From positions 3,968,001-4,032,000 of the forward strand of contig CP011077.1 of the NCBI GenBank assembly GCA_000963575.1: a stretch of 64,000 nucleotides of DNA, in the 5' to 3' direction. The position numbers and the translations under genes were made by a program. The notes beneath the pieces were generated by a model. It saw only the letters and a list, made by a program, of their open reading frames with translations, was not told the DNA's origin and searched no databases. This document shows, piece after piece, positions 33,672 to 42,330 of the stretch. How positions within the stretch are numbered: position 1 is the stretch's first letter; every line of letters starts with the position of its first letter. The stretch comes from Klebsiella michiganensis. GTDB lineage: Bacteria > Pseudomonadota > Gammaproteobacteria > Enterobacterales > Enterobacteriaceae.

Positions 33672-34901
33672 ATGGCAAAAATCGCTAAGAAGCTCACTGA
33701 TACTGAAATCAAAAGCACTAAGCCAGCCGACAAAGAAATCAACTTGTTTGACGGTGATGGTTTAATCCTACGAATTTCGCCCCTCTCGAAAGGAGGGAAG
33801 AAGAATTGGTATTTCAGGTATGCAGTGCCGGTGAGTAAGAAAAGAACCAAAATGAGCCTTGGGACCTATCCTCACCTTACACTGGCAAGAGCCAGAGCCT
33901 TACGAGATGAATACCTTTCCTTGCTTGCCAATGGCATTGATCCTCAAGTCCATAACAACGATAAAGCTAATGCCTTAAAAAATGCTACTGAACACACACT
34001 CCAAGCTGTGGCAAGCAAATGGTTGAATGAGAAGGTTAAGACCTCAGGCATCTCACAAGACCATGCAGAAGACATCTGGCGAAGCCTGGAGAGAAATATC
34101 TTTCCCGGTTTGGGAAATGTTCCTATCAATGAGATCCGACCTAAACTACTAAAGCAACATCTCGATCCTATTGAGCAACGAGGAGTTCTCGAAACCTTAC
34201 GGCGAATAATTTCCAGATTAAATGAAATTTTCCGTTATGCAGCAACTGAGGAACTTATCGAGTTCAATCCGGCTGACAACCTGGGGCAACGGTTCAGTAA
34301 GCCTAAAAAACAGAATATGCCAGCATTACCCCCTTCCGAACTCCCCCGCTTCCTGGTTGCTTTAAACAATGCTTCTATCCGTTTAGAAACAAGGCTACTG
34401 ATTGAGTGGCAACTTCTCACATGGGTTCGCCCAGGTGAAGCTGTTCGTGCGAGATGGGCTGATATTGATATAGAAACCAGCATGTGGAACATACCATCCG
34501 ATTTTATGAAGATGAAGAAGCCGCATAAGGTTCCATTAAGTAAAGAAGCTTTGCGAGTATTGGATTCATTGAAAGCCATCAGTGGGCACAGAGAGTGGGT
34601 TTTCCCCAGCATCAAAGCTCCGCTCAATCACATGCATGAACAAACAGCTAATGCCGCTATTATTCGAATGGGCTTTGGCGGTGAGCTTGTAGCCCATGGA
34701 ATGAGATCCATTGCACGAACGGCCGCAGAGGAATCTGGTAAGTTCAGGACAGATGTCTTAGAAGCGGCACTTGCCCACTCGAAGAAAGATGAAATAATTG
34801 CAGCCTATAATCGTGCCGAGTATCTCGCAGAACGAATGGTTCTCATGCAATGGTGGAGTGATTATGTCATTGCTCAAAAATTTAAAGCTATTGCGGCATA
34901 A
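33672..34901 (+). CDS. P4/CP4-57-type tyrosine integrase
   Basis: 409 residues from the ATG at 33672 (MAKIAKKLTDTEIKSTKPADKE), the usual start of this family; an in-frame ATG at 33630 would add 14 residues. N-terminal DUF4102 domain (about 1-90), core-binding SAM-like domain (about 105-185), catalytic domain (about 205-390) with Arg in WVRPGEAVRARW, HGMRSIARTAA (HxxR) and the nucleophile Tyr in HSKKDEIIAAYNRAEY. All catalytic residues visible are intact. It lies directly after ssrA, like IntA of CP4-57 in E. coli, and would insert and excise the island at ssrA. Confidence 0.93.
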   Translation: MAKIAKKLTDTEIKSTKPADKEINLFDGDGLILRISPLSKGGKKNWYFRYAVPVSKKRTKMSLGTYPHLTLARARALRDEYLSLLANGIDPQVHNNDKANALKNATEHTLQAVASKWLNEKVKTSGISQDHAEDIWRSLERNIFPGLGNVPINEIRPKLLKQHLDPIEQRGVLETLRRIISRLNEIFRYAATEELIEFNPADNLGQRFSKPKKQNMPALPPSELPRFLVALNNASIRLETRLLIEWQLLTWVRPGEAVRARWADIDIETSMWNIPSDFMKMKKPHKVPLSKEALRVLDSLKAISGHREWVFPSIKAPLNHMHEQTANAAIIRMGFGGELVAHGMRSIARTAAEESGKFRTDVLEAALAHSKKDEIIAAYNRAEYLAERMVLMQWWSDYVIAQKFKAIAA

Positions 34902-35057
34902 CAACTCTATAAGGGGTTAAATCTTCCAGCCCCTTATTCCCGCCTAAGACATAACTTTCTGTTTTTATATCACTTTCTTCTGAACCAAGATACATAGGCA
35001 GTAACGAACAAAAGCGATTTTCTGTATGAACTGGCAAACAATACAAGAAATGCGAGA

Positions 35058-36809
35058 TCAAAGCTGTGGAGTTGTCTGATATGGATATCCCCTTTTTGTC
35101 TTGTAACCTCTCTCTGATATCATATATAAATGTTTCTTTGCACGCGAAGAAACAACATATAAAAGTCTACGGGCAACATAATTTTGATGCTCTGAGCTAC
35201 AATTTATAATATCATTCCAATTAGGTATTTTCCCATTTAGTAATCCAGTGCAAATGACCACTTCATACTCATCACCTTTTGTCGAATGACAAGTTGTGAT
35301 TTTAACACCGCTTCTAAAATTGAAAAACAAATGTAATTCATTTGCTTTATAAGCCATATTATACTTTAACATTCTTTTCAATGTGGCATTAATCAAAAGT
35401 TCCATTTCTTGATAATAGTAGCTATCATTACTTATGCTCAAATTAATAGAATGGCAAAATCTCGTTATAACCTCTCTCAACCAAACATCAATTTCACAAT
35501 TATAATCCACAGATAATGATATTTTATTAATAATCTTCAATATTTTTTTAGGAGACAACGATTCAGTATAGGGTGCAGCAACATTTAATTCTTGAAGGAA
35601 ATCCCGCAATAGCTTCTGTCTAGTATTAAAATTAGAGGGAACTCTCCTAATTAAAAATAGTTTAACTAAAGCAAGCCAAATATTCTCATTGTTTTTAGGT
35701 ATAGGAGAGATCATGACTCCATCAATTTCTATATCCGGATTAAGAGTAACAATATCATTTGAAAGTTTTATCACATCAAACCAACCAGGACACAGAATAG
35801 CAATTTCATTTGGAAGTACTCCCTGAGCCAAATGAGTTCTAATAATACCTGATACATAAATCGGCAGTTGAGAAACATCCACCTCGCTTTCTTTAAAAAT
35901 TACTGAGTTGAAATCCTTATTATCTGAAAGTGAATTAATCTCATAATCTTCGTCTTTGTATTTACTATAAAAATCAACAATAGATTGGCTACTACGGAAA
36001 CACCCCGTTAATTTCATCTCGGTTAGATTATCAAGTTGGAAACAATCAATTAATTCATCTCTATTCTTTACGACAGCCCCCAAACCAGTATATATAGCTT
36101 GCTCTTTATCCCCAATAAAAGTAATCATTGTATTTTTCTTTAATACAATTTGTCTGAGTATCTCATATTGTATAAGAGATGTATCTTGATACTCATCGAC
36201 TAAAATACACCTTAAAAGTAAAGACAATCTTTCACAAAGTGCATTGTATTTTGTCAACACTCGACAAGTCAGATTTAATATCAAATCAAAATCGATTAAT
36301 TTTTTCTCATACAAATGATTATGATATTCTTTTACAATCAAATGTTCTTTGGTCCCACGGGAATAAAACTGACCAAGGTTAAAATCTAAATTAGTAAAAA
36401 CTTTATCATTTGCAGATAGGCCATGTTTTTCTTTTAATTCATTTATGAGAAATTCCTTTTCATGTTCATCAATTACACTAAATCCTCGGCAAAGTCTTGG
36501 TATCTTATCTAAATTAGGTTTTATAATCCAATTCAAACAAAAACTGTGTATTGTTCCAATCCATAACGATTCACTACTTATGCCGAATGACATAATCCGT
36601 TCAAGAATCGTATCGGCTGCTATATTTGTATATGTAAGAGCAATTATCTTCTTTTTACCTATACAAAATAGTTCTTTATTTTCTAAAATGAAACAAAGTT
36701 TAGAAACCAATGTTTTTGTTTTACCCGACCCTGGACATGCCGTTAATAATAAATTCCCGTTGAATTTAACGGCATCCATTTGCTCAGAAGTTAAATTTCT
36801 ATATGGCAT
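35058..36809 (-). CDS. UvrD/Rep-like superfamily 1 helicase, GajB-like partner of the OLD nuclease
   Basis: 583 residues. SF1A helicase motifs: Q-motif region NLTSEQMDAVKF, Walker A ACPGSGKTKTLV near residue 24, ALTYTNIAADTI (Ia), Walker B LVDEYQDTS near 206, FIGDKEQAIYTG (III), GCFRSSQSIVDFY (IV), TCHSTKGDEYEVVICTG (V) and RRLLYVVSSRAKKHLY (VI). It starts 3 bp after the end of the OLD-family gene, so the two are one operon. Known: class 2 OLD nucleases paired with UvrD-like helicases form the Gabija anti-phage system, in which the GajB helicase activates or supports the GajA complex. It is strongly AT-rich against its genomic neighbours, indicating transfer. The helicase is somewhat longer than the founding GajB. 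Confidence 0.82.
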   Translation of the reverse strand: MPYRNLTSEQMDAVKFNGNLLLTACPGSGKTKTLVSKLCFILENKELFCIGKKKIIALTYTNIAADTILERIMSFGISSESLWIGTIHSFCLNWIIKPNLDKIPRLCRGFSVIDEHEKEFLINELKEKHGLSANDKVFTNLDFNLGQFYSRGTKEHLIVKEYHNHLYEKKLIDFDLILNLTCRVLTKYNALCERLSLLLRCILVDEYQDTSLIQYEILRQIVLKKNTMITFIGDKEQAIYTGLGAVVKNRDELIDCFQLDNLTEMKLTGCFRSSQSIVDFYSKYKDEDYEINSLSDNKDFNSVIFKESEVDVSQLPIYVSGIIRTHLAQGVLPNEIAILCPGWFDVIKLSNDIVTLNPDIEIDGVMISPIPKNNENIWLALVKLFLIRRVPSNFNTRQKLLRDFLQELNVAAPYTESLSPKKILKIINKISLSVDYNCEIDVWLREVITRFCHSINLSISNDSYYYQEMELLINATLKRMLKYNMAYKANELHLFFNFRSGVKITTCHSTKGDEYEVVICTGLLNGKIPNWNDIINCSSEHQNYVARRLLYVVSSRAKKHLYMISERGYKTKRGYPYQTTPQL

Positions 36810-36812
36810 AAA

Positions 36813-38924
36813 CTATAACTCCAACAATCTTACAAAACTGTCATTGATGTGTTTCTTATATTCTATCATTTTACTAGAAAAATCTTTTTCGGCATTTATA
36901 CAGTCAAATGCTTTAACCCCCATTAAAGACATATTGTAGTCAAGCATTTTTTGATATATATGCTCGACATTTCTATCCCGAAGAACAAATTGAATGGCCT
37001 GTAAAATATAATCAGGAACACGATTATTAACACTAAGATGTTCTACCATTTCAGTAGCCAACCATCCCTTCCCTATTTTCTTTGCAAACTTTAATACTCT
37101 TTTATATCGAACTCTGAGATCAGATGATTTTACATCTGATTCAGCCTTTTTAAAATACGCTTCTTTTTTATACTCTGTTTTCATAACCTCTAAAAACAAG
37201 TTATTGTTTTCATCGTAGCGAACAAGCTCAGTTTCGAAAGTATTTTCTGCGTAATAAACCGTAATAAACTCATTACCTTCAATATATTTATCTAACTCTT
37301 CTTTTCTTCGTAACCCATCATCTTCGGCATCTACCAGAGATTCGACAAAATCCGCATTAAAAATATCATCAGCTACTTTTACATAGGCCGAATCAAGATC
37401 CGTGAGAATTGCACATTTTCTTTTCAGCCGTTTTTCATGGAAAAGGTTAGAAATATGTTTAAAAACAGTGCCATCTACTTTTATAAGACTTATGCCCAAC
37501 TCATCTAAACTAATTCCTAAAGTTTCTTTTACCATTGCTGGTATTAAAATAAGTTCTGCATCGCCTTCTACCAAAATGACACTTTTAGCAAACAAAAGGT
37601 CACTACGAATTGCATCAAGATATCGCTCTACGGAAGAAATTTCTTTCGGCGTCAAACCAAACGATGGATGATATACATCAGTGAATCCATTTTGGCGTGA
37701 TAATATATTCATTGATGATATTTTTGATACAGAGCTAATTTGTGTTGAATGTGTAGAAACAAACACTTGCGTATTTTTAAAATTGAAGTTATCGAAAAGG
37801 GTTTTTTGGATATGATTATGAATATGTGCTTCGGGCTCTTCAATTAACAAGAAGTGAGTAATATGCTCTTCACTATCCCTTATTTCTTCGTATTCATATA
37901 ACTTTAAAGCAAGATAGATTAAGTTTGCTCCACCAAGACTCAGATCATCAATCTTTCCTGAGCCATTATAATCCAGAGAATCTTCAACCACTAAACCAAG
38001 TGATTGAATTAATTCTGTGAAATCCTCTGGAAGCTGTGAGGATACTAATATTTTAGGAGAATAAGTCGAACCTACTGTATTAAGTAATGAAGCAGATATC
38101 TTATTACTCAATCGCTCAATTTCAGGTATGGCAGAGATTTTACCATTGATCTCTTTAACATCTTCTACAATATCTTTTCTATCATCAATTTGTTTACTTT
38201 TTAAAGTAAGTAATTTATACAATGGATTCGTTTTATAATATTTAAGATCTGCAACTACATTCCTGAGTGCTTTGACATAAGTGCAAGCGACTTCGCTGCC
38301 TAAGGCAAAGTAAGGTGGCTTCTTCACACCTAATACAGTAGCATCATCATCATTAGGGTTTGAAAAGGAGTAACTATCAAAATCCCCAACTACTTGTTTA
38401 TAAATTTCGTCATTATTCAAATCAACCTTTGTTCTAACAAAAGCTACTGCTTCATATGTTTCTTTAGAAATAATATGGTTAGATACAAATTCAGTAAAAG
38501 AAGCGGATCTTGCTTCCACATTGTCATCTTCTAATGTTAACTCATACAGCTTTTGTCGAATATGAAATTTAGGTCGATATATAAAAGTATAATTACCTTC
38601 CTTTATAGACTTATCATTACCATCATTTACTGTATAGTTGGCAAGGACCTGTTCTTCCTCCGACTCACTTAAATCATCAAAATATAGCGTAATTATGATC
38701 CAATGACCAAAGGGTTCGGATAATCCACGGTAGAAGTCCTCATTAGATAGAATCCTAGAATTCATTGGGAGAGAATCATCTAGAATTAATCTCATCGCAT
38801 TAAATAAATTTGTTTTTCCCGAAGCATTTTCACCGATAATTGTATTCACTGAGCCTTTAACAAAGTAGAAATTTGAGCTTCGAAAGTTTTTATAGTTTCT
38901 AATAGCTAATTTATTGATATACAT
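36813..38924 (-). CDS. OLD-family ATP-dependent endonuclease with TOPRIM domain, GajA-like
   Basis: 703 residues from the ATG at 38922-38924 (MYINKLAIRNYKNF), the typical start of OLD/RecF-like ATPases; the frame extends upstream without family similarity. ATPase: Walker A IIGENASGKTNLFNA near residue 31, signature-like LSLGGANLIYLAL near 335, Walker B FLLIEEPEAHIHNH near 365 and H-switch VFVSTHSTQIS. C-terminal TOPRIM (about 440-560) with ILVEGDAELILIPA and AILTDLDSAYV, that is, the E and DxD metal ligands are present. Paired with the downstream UvrD-like gene it has Gabija (GajA-GajB) architecture. An alternative is another class 2 OLD system not tested for phage defence. Confidence 0.82.
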   Translation of the reverse strand: MYINKLAIRNYKNFRSSNFYFVKGSVNTIIGENASGKTNLFNAMRLILDDSLPMNSRILSNEDFYRGLSEPFGHWIIITLYFDDLSESEEEQVLANYTVNDGNDKSIKEGNYTFIYRPKFHIRQKLYELTLEDDNVEARSASFTEFVSNHIISKETYEAVAFVRTKVDLNNDEIYKQVVGDFDSYSFSNPNDDDATVLGVKKPPYFALGSEVACTYVKALRNVVADLKYYKTNPLYKLLTLKSKQIDDRKDIVEDVKEINGKISAIPEIERLSNKISASLLNTVGSTYSPKILVSSQLPEDFTELIQSLGLVVEDSLDYNGSGKIDDLSLGGANLIYLALKLYEYEEIRDSEEHITHFLLIEEPEAHIHNHIQKTLFDNFNFKNTQVFVSTHSTQISSVSKISSMNILSRQNGFTDVYHPSFGLTPKEISSVERYLDAIRSDLLFAKSVILVEGDAELILIPAMVKETLGISLDELGISLIKVDGTVFKHISNLFHEKRLKRKCAILTDLDSAYVKVADDIFNADFVESLVDAEDDGLRRKEELDKYIEGNEFITVYYAENTFETELVRYDENNNLFLEVMKTEYKKEAYFKKAESDVKSSDLRVRYKRVLKFAKKIGKGWLATEMVEHLSVNNRVPDYILQAIQFVLRDRNVEHIYQKMLDYNMSLMGVKAFDCINAEKDFSSKMIEYKKHINDSFVRLLEL

Positions 38925-39156
38925 AGTAATCGATTGGGCCCTTAGCATAGTTTTACTACACATTAGATTACTCCATAGCCACCAGAAGCACAAAGCCATC
39001 GAGTTCAAAAGTCTAGTTAAGTCAAGTAAAAGCAATGTAGTTTACAAAAAGGACTAAAAGAAAAGATATAATACCAAATTGAAATTATATTATGAAAACC
39101 AATATAACGGTTAAAACACTTTTAAATCAATAGATTACTCTGGATAAAAATTAATA

Positions 39157-39185
39157 TTGACGATGCAACATAACTATCGGATATT
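39157..39185 (+). promoter_or_regulatory. Candidate promoter of the ATP-grasp/peptide operon
   Basis: TTGACG-N17-GATATT, 33 bp before the ATP-grasp start in the 294-bp gap between the divergent gajA-like gene and this operon. The gap otherwise shows only AT-rich DNA. Confidence 0.35.
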
Positions 39186-39218
39186 AAATGAACAAAAAAT
39201 TCCAGACACATCCTAACA

Positions 39219-40172
39219 ATGATCTTGATACTTACTGACAGTAACGATGTTCATGCAGATGTAGTTTCGATGAAACTCGGTGATAACTATTTCCGTTTGA
39301 ATTTAGATATAGAAGCCCTTAAAGATACCAAAATTAGCTTTGATGGCTCTGAATGGACTATCTCCCAGAACGGAAAAACAATCAAAAATTCATCCGTAAA
39401 ATGTGTTTGGCCAAGGCGGGTATCTGTTCAAGTCAATTCTGAACAACAGCAAGATCAAAGTAATGGTTTGAGATTATGGCGATCTGAATGGAATAAAAGC
39501 CTTTTTGGCCTATATAATGCATTATCTGAAAGTTGCTGGTTTAATCATGTAAGAGATGCAACTCTTGCTGATAACAAGTATTTTCAACATAAAATAGCTA
39601 ATGAAGTTGGGTTCAATAATCCAGCATTTATAACTTCAAACTCCAAAGAAGACCTCAAAAATTTCTTAACTACTTATCCTGATTCGGTTGTTAAATTCAT
39701 GTCGCAAGATATGTATGTCTCTGAATCAGGTGAGATATTAGGTCTATATGTAAACAAAATCACTTTAGAACAATTAGATAGTTTCGCAAACGATTCAGAA
39801 AACCCAATTACTCTTCAAAAATATGTTAATAAAAAATTCGAAGTTAGATACACAGTAATTGAAGATGAACATTTTGCTTGTGCTATAGACTCTCAGCATT
39901 CAAACAAGGCAAAAGTAGACTGGCGTAGATACGATATACCTAATACACCGCACTGGAAAATTGACGCACCCACTTCGGTGAAGGATAAAATAAATTCTTT
40001 AATGTCTAAGTTAAACCTTCGATATGGGGCTTTAGATTTCATCGTTGATGAAAATAATGACTGGTGGTTCTTAGAGGTGAATTCTGCTGGTCAATGGTTG
40101 TGGATCGAAGATTTATCCGGCATGGATATTTCCGGGTCCATTGCAAATTGGTTAACTTCAAATAGCAGGTGA
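39219..40172 (+). CDS. MvdC/MvdD-type ATP-grasp ligase (graspetide synthetase)
   Basis: 317 residues. An N-terminal pre-ATP-grasp domain (about 1-110) carries VWPRRVS, the counterpart of the W-x-RR motif of microviridin ligases, and EWNKSLFGLYNAL. The ATP-grasp domain (about 115-310) holds ADNKYFQHKIANEVGFNNPAFIT, VVKFMSQDMY, the ATP/Mg loop YGALDFIVDENNDWWFLEVN and the family ending LEVNSAGQWLWIEDLSG. Such enzymes phosphorylate side-chain carboxylates of Asp or Glu in a precursor peptide and close ester bonds to Ser/Thr or amide bonds to Lys. The downstream peptide gene begins 3 bp after the stop. No recognisable Shine-Dalgarno sequence precedes the start. RimK-like glutamate ligases are more distant alternatives; the W-x-RR and GQWLWIE motifs favour the MvdD group. 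Confidence 0.85.
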   Translation: MILILTDSNDVHADVVSMKLGDNYFRLNLDIEALKDTKISFDGSEWTISQNGKTIKNSSVKCVWPRRVSVQVNSEQQQDQSNGLRLWRSEWNKSLFGLYNALSESCWFNHVRDATLADNKYFQHKIANEVGFNNPAFITSNSKEDLKNFLTTYPDSVVKFMSQDMYVSESGEILGLYVNKITLEQLDSFANDSENPITLQKYVNKKFEVRYTVIEDEHFACAIDSQHSNKAKVDWRRYDIPNTPHWKIDAPTSVKDKINSLMSKLNLRYGALDFIVDENNDWWFLEVNSAGQWLWIEDLSGMDISGSIANWLTSNSR

Positions 40173-40175
40173 ACT

Positions 40176-40382
40176 ATGAATGTATTTGGTTTAAATTTTC
40201 TTGAAAAAATGGAATCGGAACAAAAAGTTGATGTTTCAAACTGGGCATGGAAACCTGAGAATAGTGAAGCTCAACGAATCTATGGTTCAGGTATGTCAAC
40301 GAAATCTCGTGAATCTACTTATGCTGCTGAAAAAGATAGCAGAGAAGATTCAGATCGCCCCAATGAAGGGTTAGCAGCTTAA
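40176..40382 (+). CDS. Putative graspetide precursor peptide (microviridin-like leader)
   Basis: 68 residues starting 3 bp after the ATP-grasp stop, with AGGTGA as ribosome site inside the end of that gene. Residues 4-10 read FGLNFLE, close to the PFFARFLE leader motif that binds MvdC/MvdD-type ligases. A middle segment (18-36) with two Trp is followed by a core candidate at 41-60 (STKSRESTYAAEKDSREDSD), dense in Ser/Thr/Lys (possible donors) and Asp/Glu (possible acceptors). It lacks the canonical TxKxPSD core of microviridins, so ring pattern and chemistry cannot be predicted. No Cys. The ligase-first gene order is uncommon. Alternative: an unrelated small acidic protein; the leader motif and immediate coupling argue against it. 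Confidence 0.7.
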   Translation: MNVFGLNFLEKMESEQKVDVSNWAWKPENSEAQRIYGSGMSTKSRESTYAAEKDSREDSDRPNEGLAA

Positions 40383-40388
40383 TAATAT

Positions 40389-40418
40389 AACCAGTGAGGA
40401 AATATTAACTCACTGGTT
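40389..40418 (+). other. Hairpin between the precursor peptide and the next membrane protein
   Basis: AACCAGTGAG-N10-CTCACTGGTT, a perfect 10-bp stem 6 bp past the peptide stop, without a T-run. In RiPP operons such hairpins often raise precursor level over downstream genes by stabilising the upstream mRNA; that use here is inference. Confidence 0.5.
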
Positions 40419-40435
40419 ACTACAAAGGAAAGAAT

Positions 40436-40819
40436 ATGAATCAAGTAGACATCTTTTTGAAAGTGATAATTGGTATATTTTTCTTTATATATGCTATATT
40501 GTTTTGCTATGTTATTTCTGAAATGATTGGCCCCTTAAATTATTTGATTTTCTTTCTTCCTTTCATCATTTCAATATCCCTATGCATGTTTTTCAAAAAA
40601 ATCTTAAAGAAGCTTAAAAGTGCAAATGATTTTTTGCTTTTTTCTTCTGCTGGACTTGGTGCTATTAAGTTAGTTGCTTCTAAACTGAATCATGATAGCT
40701 TAGTATTGAATCACATTATAGATGCTTTAAAAAATAGTACATTACTGCTAATGATTTTAGCCACAGCTGCGACGTTGAAGGCATCCATAGCTCTTTTTGA
40801 GATTTTTACTAACGAATAA
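40436..40819 (+). CDS. Small membrane protein following the graspetide precursor
   Basis: 127 residues with AAGGAA ribosome site. Three or four hydrophobic segments (about 6-30, 34-55, 73-85 and 98-120). I recognise no family. It lies on the same strand 54 bp after the precursor peptide, so it may be part of that operon and act in export, immunity or membrane targeting; this is inferred from position only. AT-rich like the rest of the island. Confidence 0.55.
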   Translation: MNQVDIFLKVIIGIFFFIYAILFCYVISEMIGPLNYLIFFLPFIISISLCMFFKKILKKLKSANDFLLFSSAGLGAIKLVASKLNHDSLVLNHIIDALKNSTLLLMILATAATLKASIALFEIFTNE

Positions 40820-41021
40820 AATTATTGCTTTCACGTTTTTTTAGCTTCATATAATTTTTAAGAATTAGCACGCAAATTATAGGAATCATTAGAACCATGA
40901 TCGGAGTTAGGAAATACAACCCATCCTTAACCCATGGTTCTTTTATTATTAATGATAAAAATAAAAAAAAGACAATGCATATTAATGAAGCTGATAAAGC
41001 TATAATTTTTTCTTTCATCAT
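40809..41021 (-). CDS. Small two-helix membrane protein on the opposite strand
   Basis: 70 residues with two TM helices (about 5-27 and 38-58) and a basic C-terminus (KLKKRE). GAGAGGG just upstream of the tandem ATG codons is a good ribosome site, which is the main reason for calling it. It converges on and overlaps the preceding gene by 11 bp. No recognised family. Confidence 0.45.
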   Translation of the reverse strand: MMKEKIIALSASLICIVFFLFLSLIIKEPWVKDGLYFLTPIMVLMIPIICVLILKNYMKLKKRESNNFIR

Positions 41022-41319
41022 AAACCCTCTCGTGTTTTATATATAAATAGCTTATTTTAATCTATTGTCAACACCCCATTAAATTAAGCAAGAGCTAACT
41101 CAGAGATGCTCCGCTTCTCTAAGTTGCCTTGCTTTTCTGCTCTTTGATTGAAAAAGAATGATTTAAACCTGGAACCTTAACTTTCGAACTCCTAATTTAA
41201 TTAGGATGTAATTAATTGCCACATGAAAAGAGAACTTTTGTATGCCGATACGAAATTTCTATGATCTACTATTTAATCGATGTAAAATTGTTACTCCTTC
41301 GTTTGATATGGAATAAAAA
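41022..41319. other. AT-rich intergenic region, no gene seen
   Basis: About 300 bp between the small membrane protein and the next membrane-protein gene. Low G+C, no credible coding frame and no clear RNA motif apart from short AT-rich dyads. Confidence 0.4.
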
Positions 41320-42066
41320 ATGGGAAAATTTGCGGATTTTAATATCAAAAACAATACCGAAAATACTAATGTCAGTCAGAGCAACAGTGGTGGTTATAAT
41401 GTTCAAAATACCCAGGTCATAAATAATCGAACCATCAACAATCATTATACAAAGCAAAATTCTAATGGTGATGGCGATGCAGGTGCTTTTATGGCGGGAG
41501 CGGTCATTTTAGCTATAGGAATAGGATTTGTCATCTGGTCATTTTTCACACACTATCAAGAAATTTATCCCATTTTAAAAACTGGTGCTTTATTCTCTCC
41601 TGTATTCTCGATAATTGGAATTATAGCTTTAATTCTTAGAAAAGAGGTTGAAACGACAGATTTTGTCAGATTTTTTTTCTTAGTCTTAGCTGGAGGTTCT
41701 GTTTTTTTATTAAATGAATATTTGAATATAAATGTTCCATTAGAAATCATCGACTTATCAAAACGAGCCACATCGGTTTCAGGTTTTTGGAACGGATTAA
41801 ACGAATATGGCAAAAACCTTTCTTTGTCGTTGATATCTTCGAGTATCTTGATTGGTGCATCAATAATATTGATAATCTTCGCTGCATTCAGAGAATTATC
41901 ATACTCCTTAGCTAACAAAAACATGTCTGGATTTTGGTTTATAAGTCTTAAAATAACTAATTTATTCCGTATTCAAGCTCTTGGTAATGGTGGGGTCATA
42001 ACTTTAATCTTGGCACTAACTTTTTTAACATTAAATGGATATGTATTCCACTTTGAATGGAACTAA
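41320..42066 (+). CDS. Membrane protein with Asn-rich N-terminal repeats
   Basis: 248 residues. Residues about 8-45 form a striking Asn/Thr/Gln-rich stretch with the alternating pattern NTENTNVSQSN ... VQNTQVINNRTINNHYTKQN, followed by about five TM helices (50-72, 85-102, 112-130, 165-190 and 218-240). No known family recognised. N-terminal strings of this type can form beta-solenoid or amyloid-like contacts, but that is speculation. It lies between the graspetide operon and the mobilization genes and ends at a clear terminator. The ribosome site is weak. Confidence 0.6.
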   Translation: MGKFADFNIKNNTENTNVSQSNSGGYNVQNTQVINNRTINNHYTKQNSNGDGDAGAFMAGAVILAIGIGFVIWSFFTHYQEIYPILKTGALFSPVFSIIGIIALILRKEVETTDFVRFFFLVLAGGSVFLLNEYLNINVPLEIIDLSKRATSVSGFWNGLNEYGKNLSLSLISSSILIGASIILIIFAAFRELSYSLANKNMSGFWFISLKITNLFRIQALGNGGVITLILALTFLTLNGYVFHFEWN

Positions 42067-42074
42067 TTTTACAT

Positions 42075-42097
42075 GGGCCTTTTGGCCCTTGTTTTTT
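42075..42097 (+). terminator. Rho-independent terminator
   Basis: GGGCC-TTTT-GGCCC followed by TTGTTTTTT, 9 bp past the membrane protein stop. Confidence 0.8.
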
Positions 42098-42330
42098 AAT
42101 GAATAAACTAATATATACAGCTTATTGATATATTCATCTTAATTTTTATTATTTAGATTTATCATATTTACTAATTAACCTCTTTTTTTTTAATTAGTCG
42201 CCTATTCTTATCCAATAGAGAAGCAAACATATTAAATCGCGCTTAACATTGACAACTAATAATTATTTACTATAACAAGAGATAAAGTTAGTTAATTACT
42301 TTTAAAGCATGACATATAAAAGGAGTTTAT

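Noticed and set aside
39188..39238. 16-codon upstream frame overlapping the ATP-grasp start
   Set aside because: No ribosome site and no sign of conservation; noted only as a possible leader peptide.
42067..42330. oriT or plasmid replication origin beside the mob genes
   Set aside because: The region is AT-rich with short dyads, but no recognisable nic site or origin could be defended.
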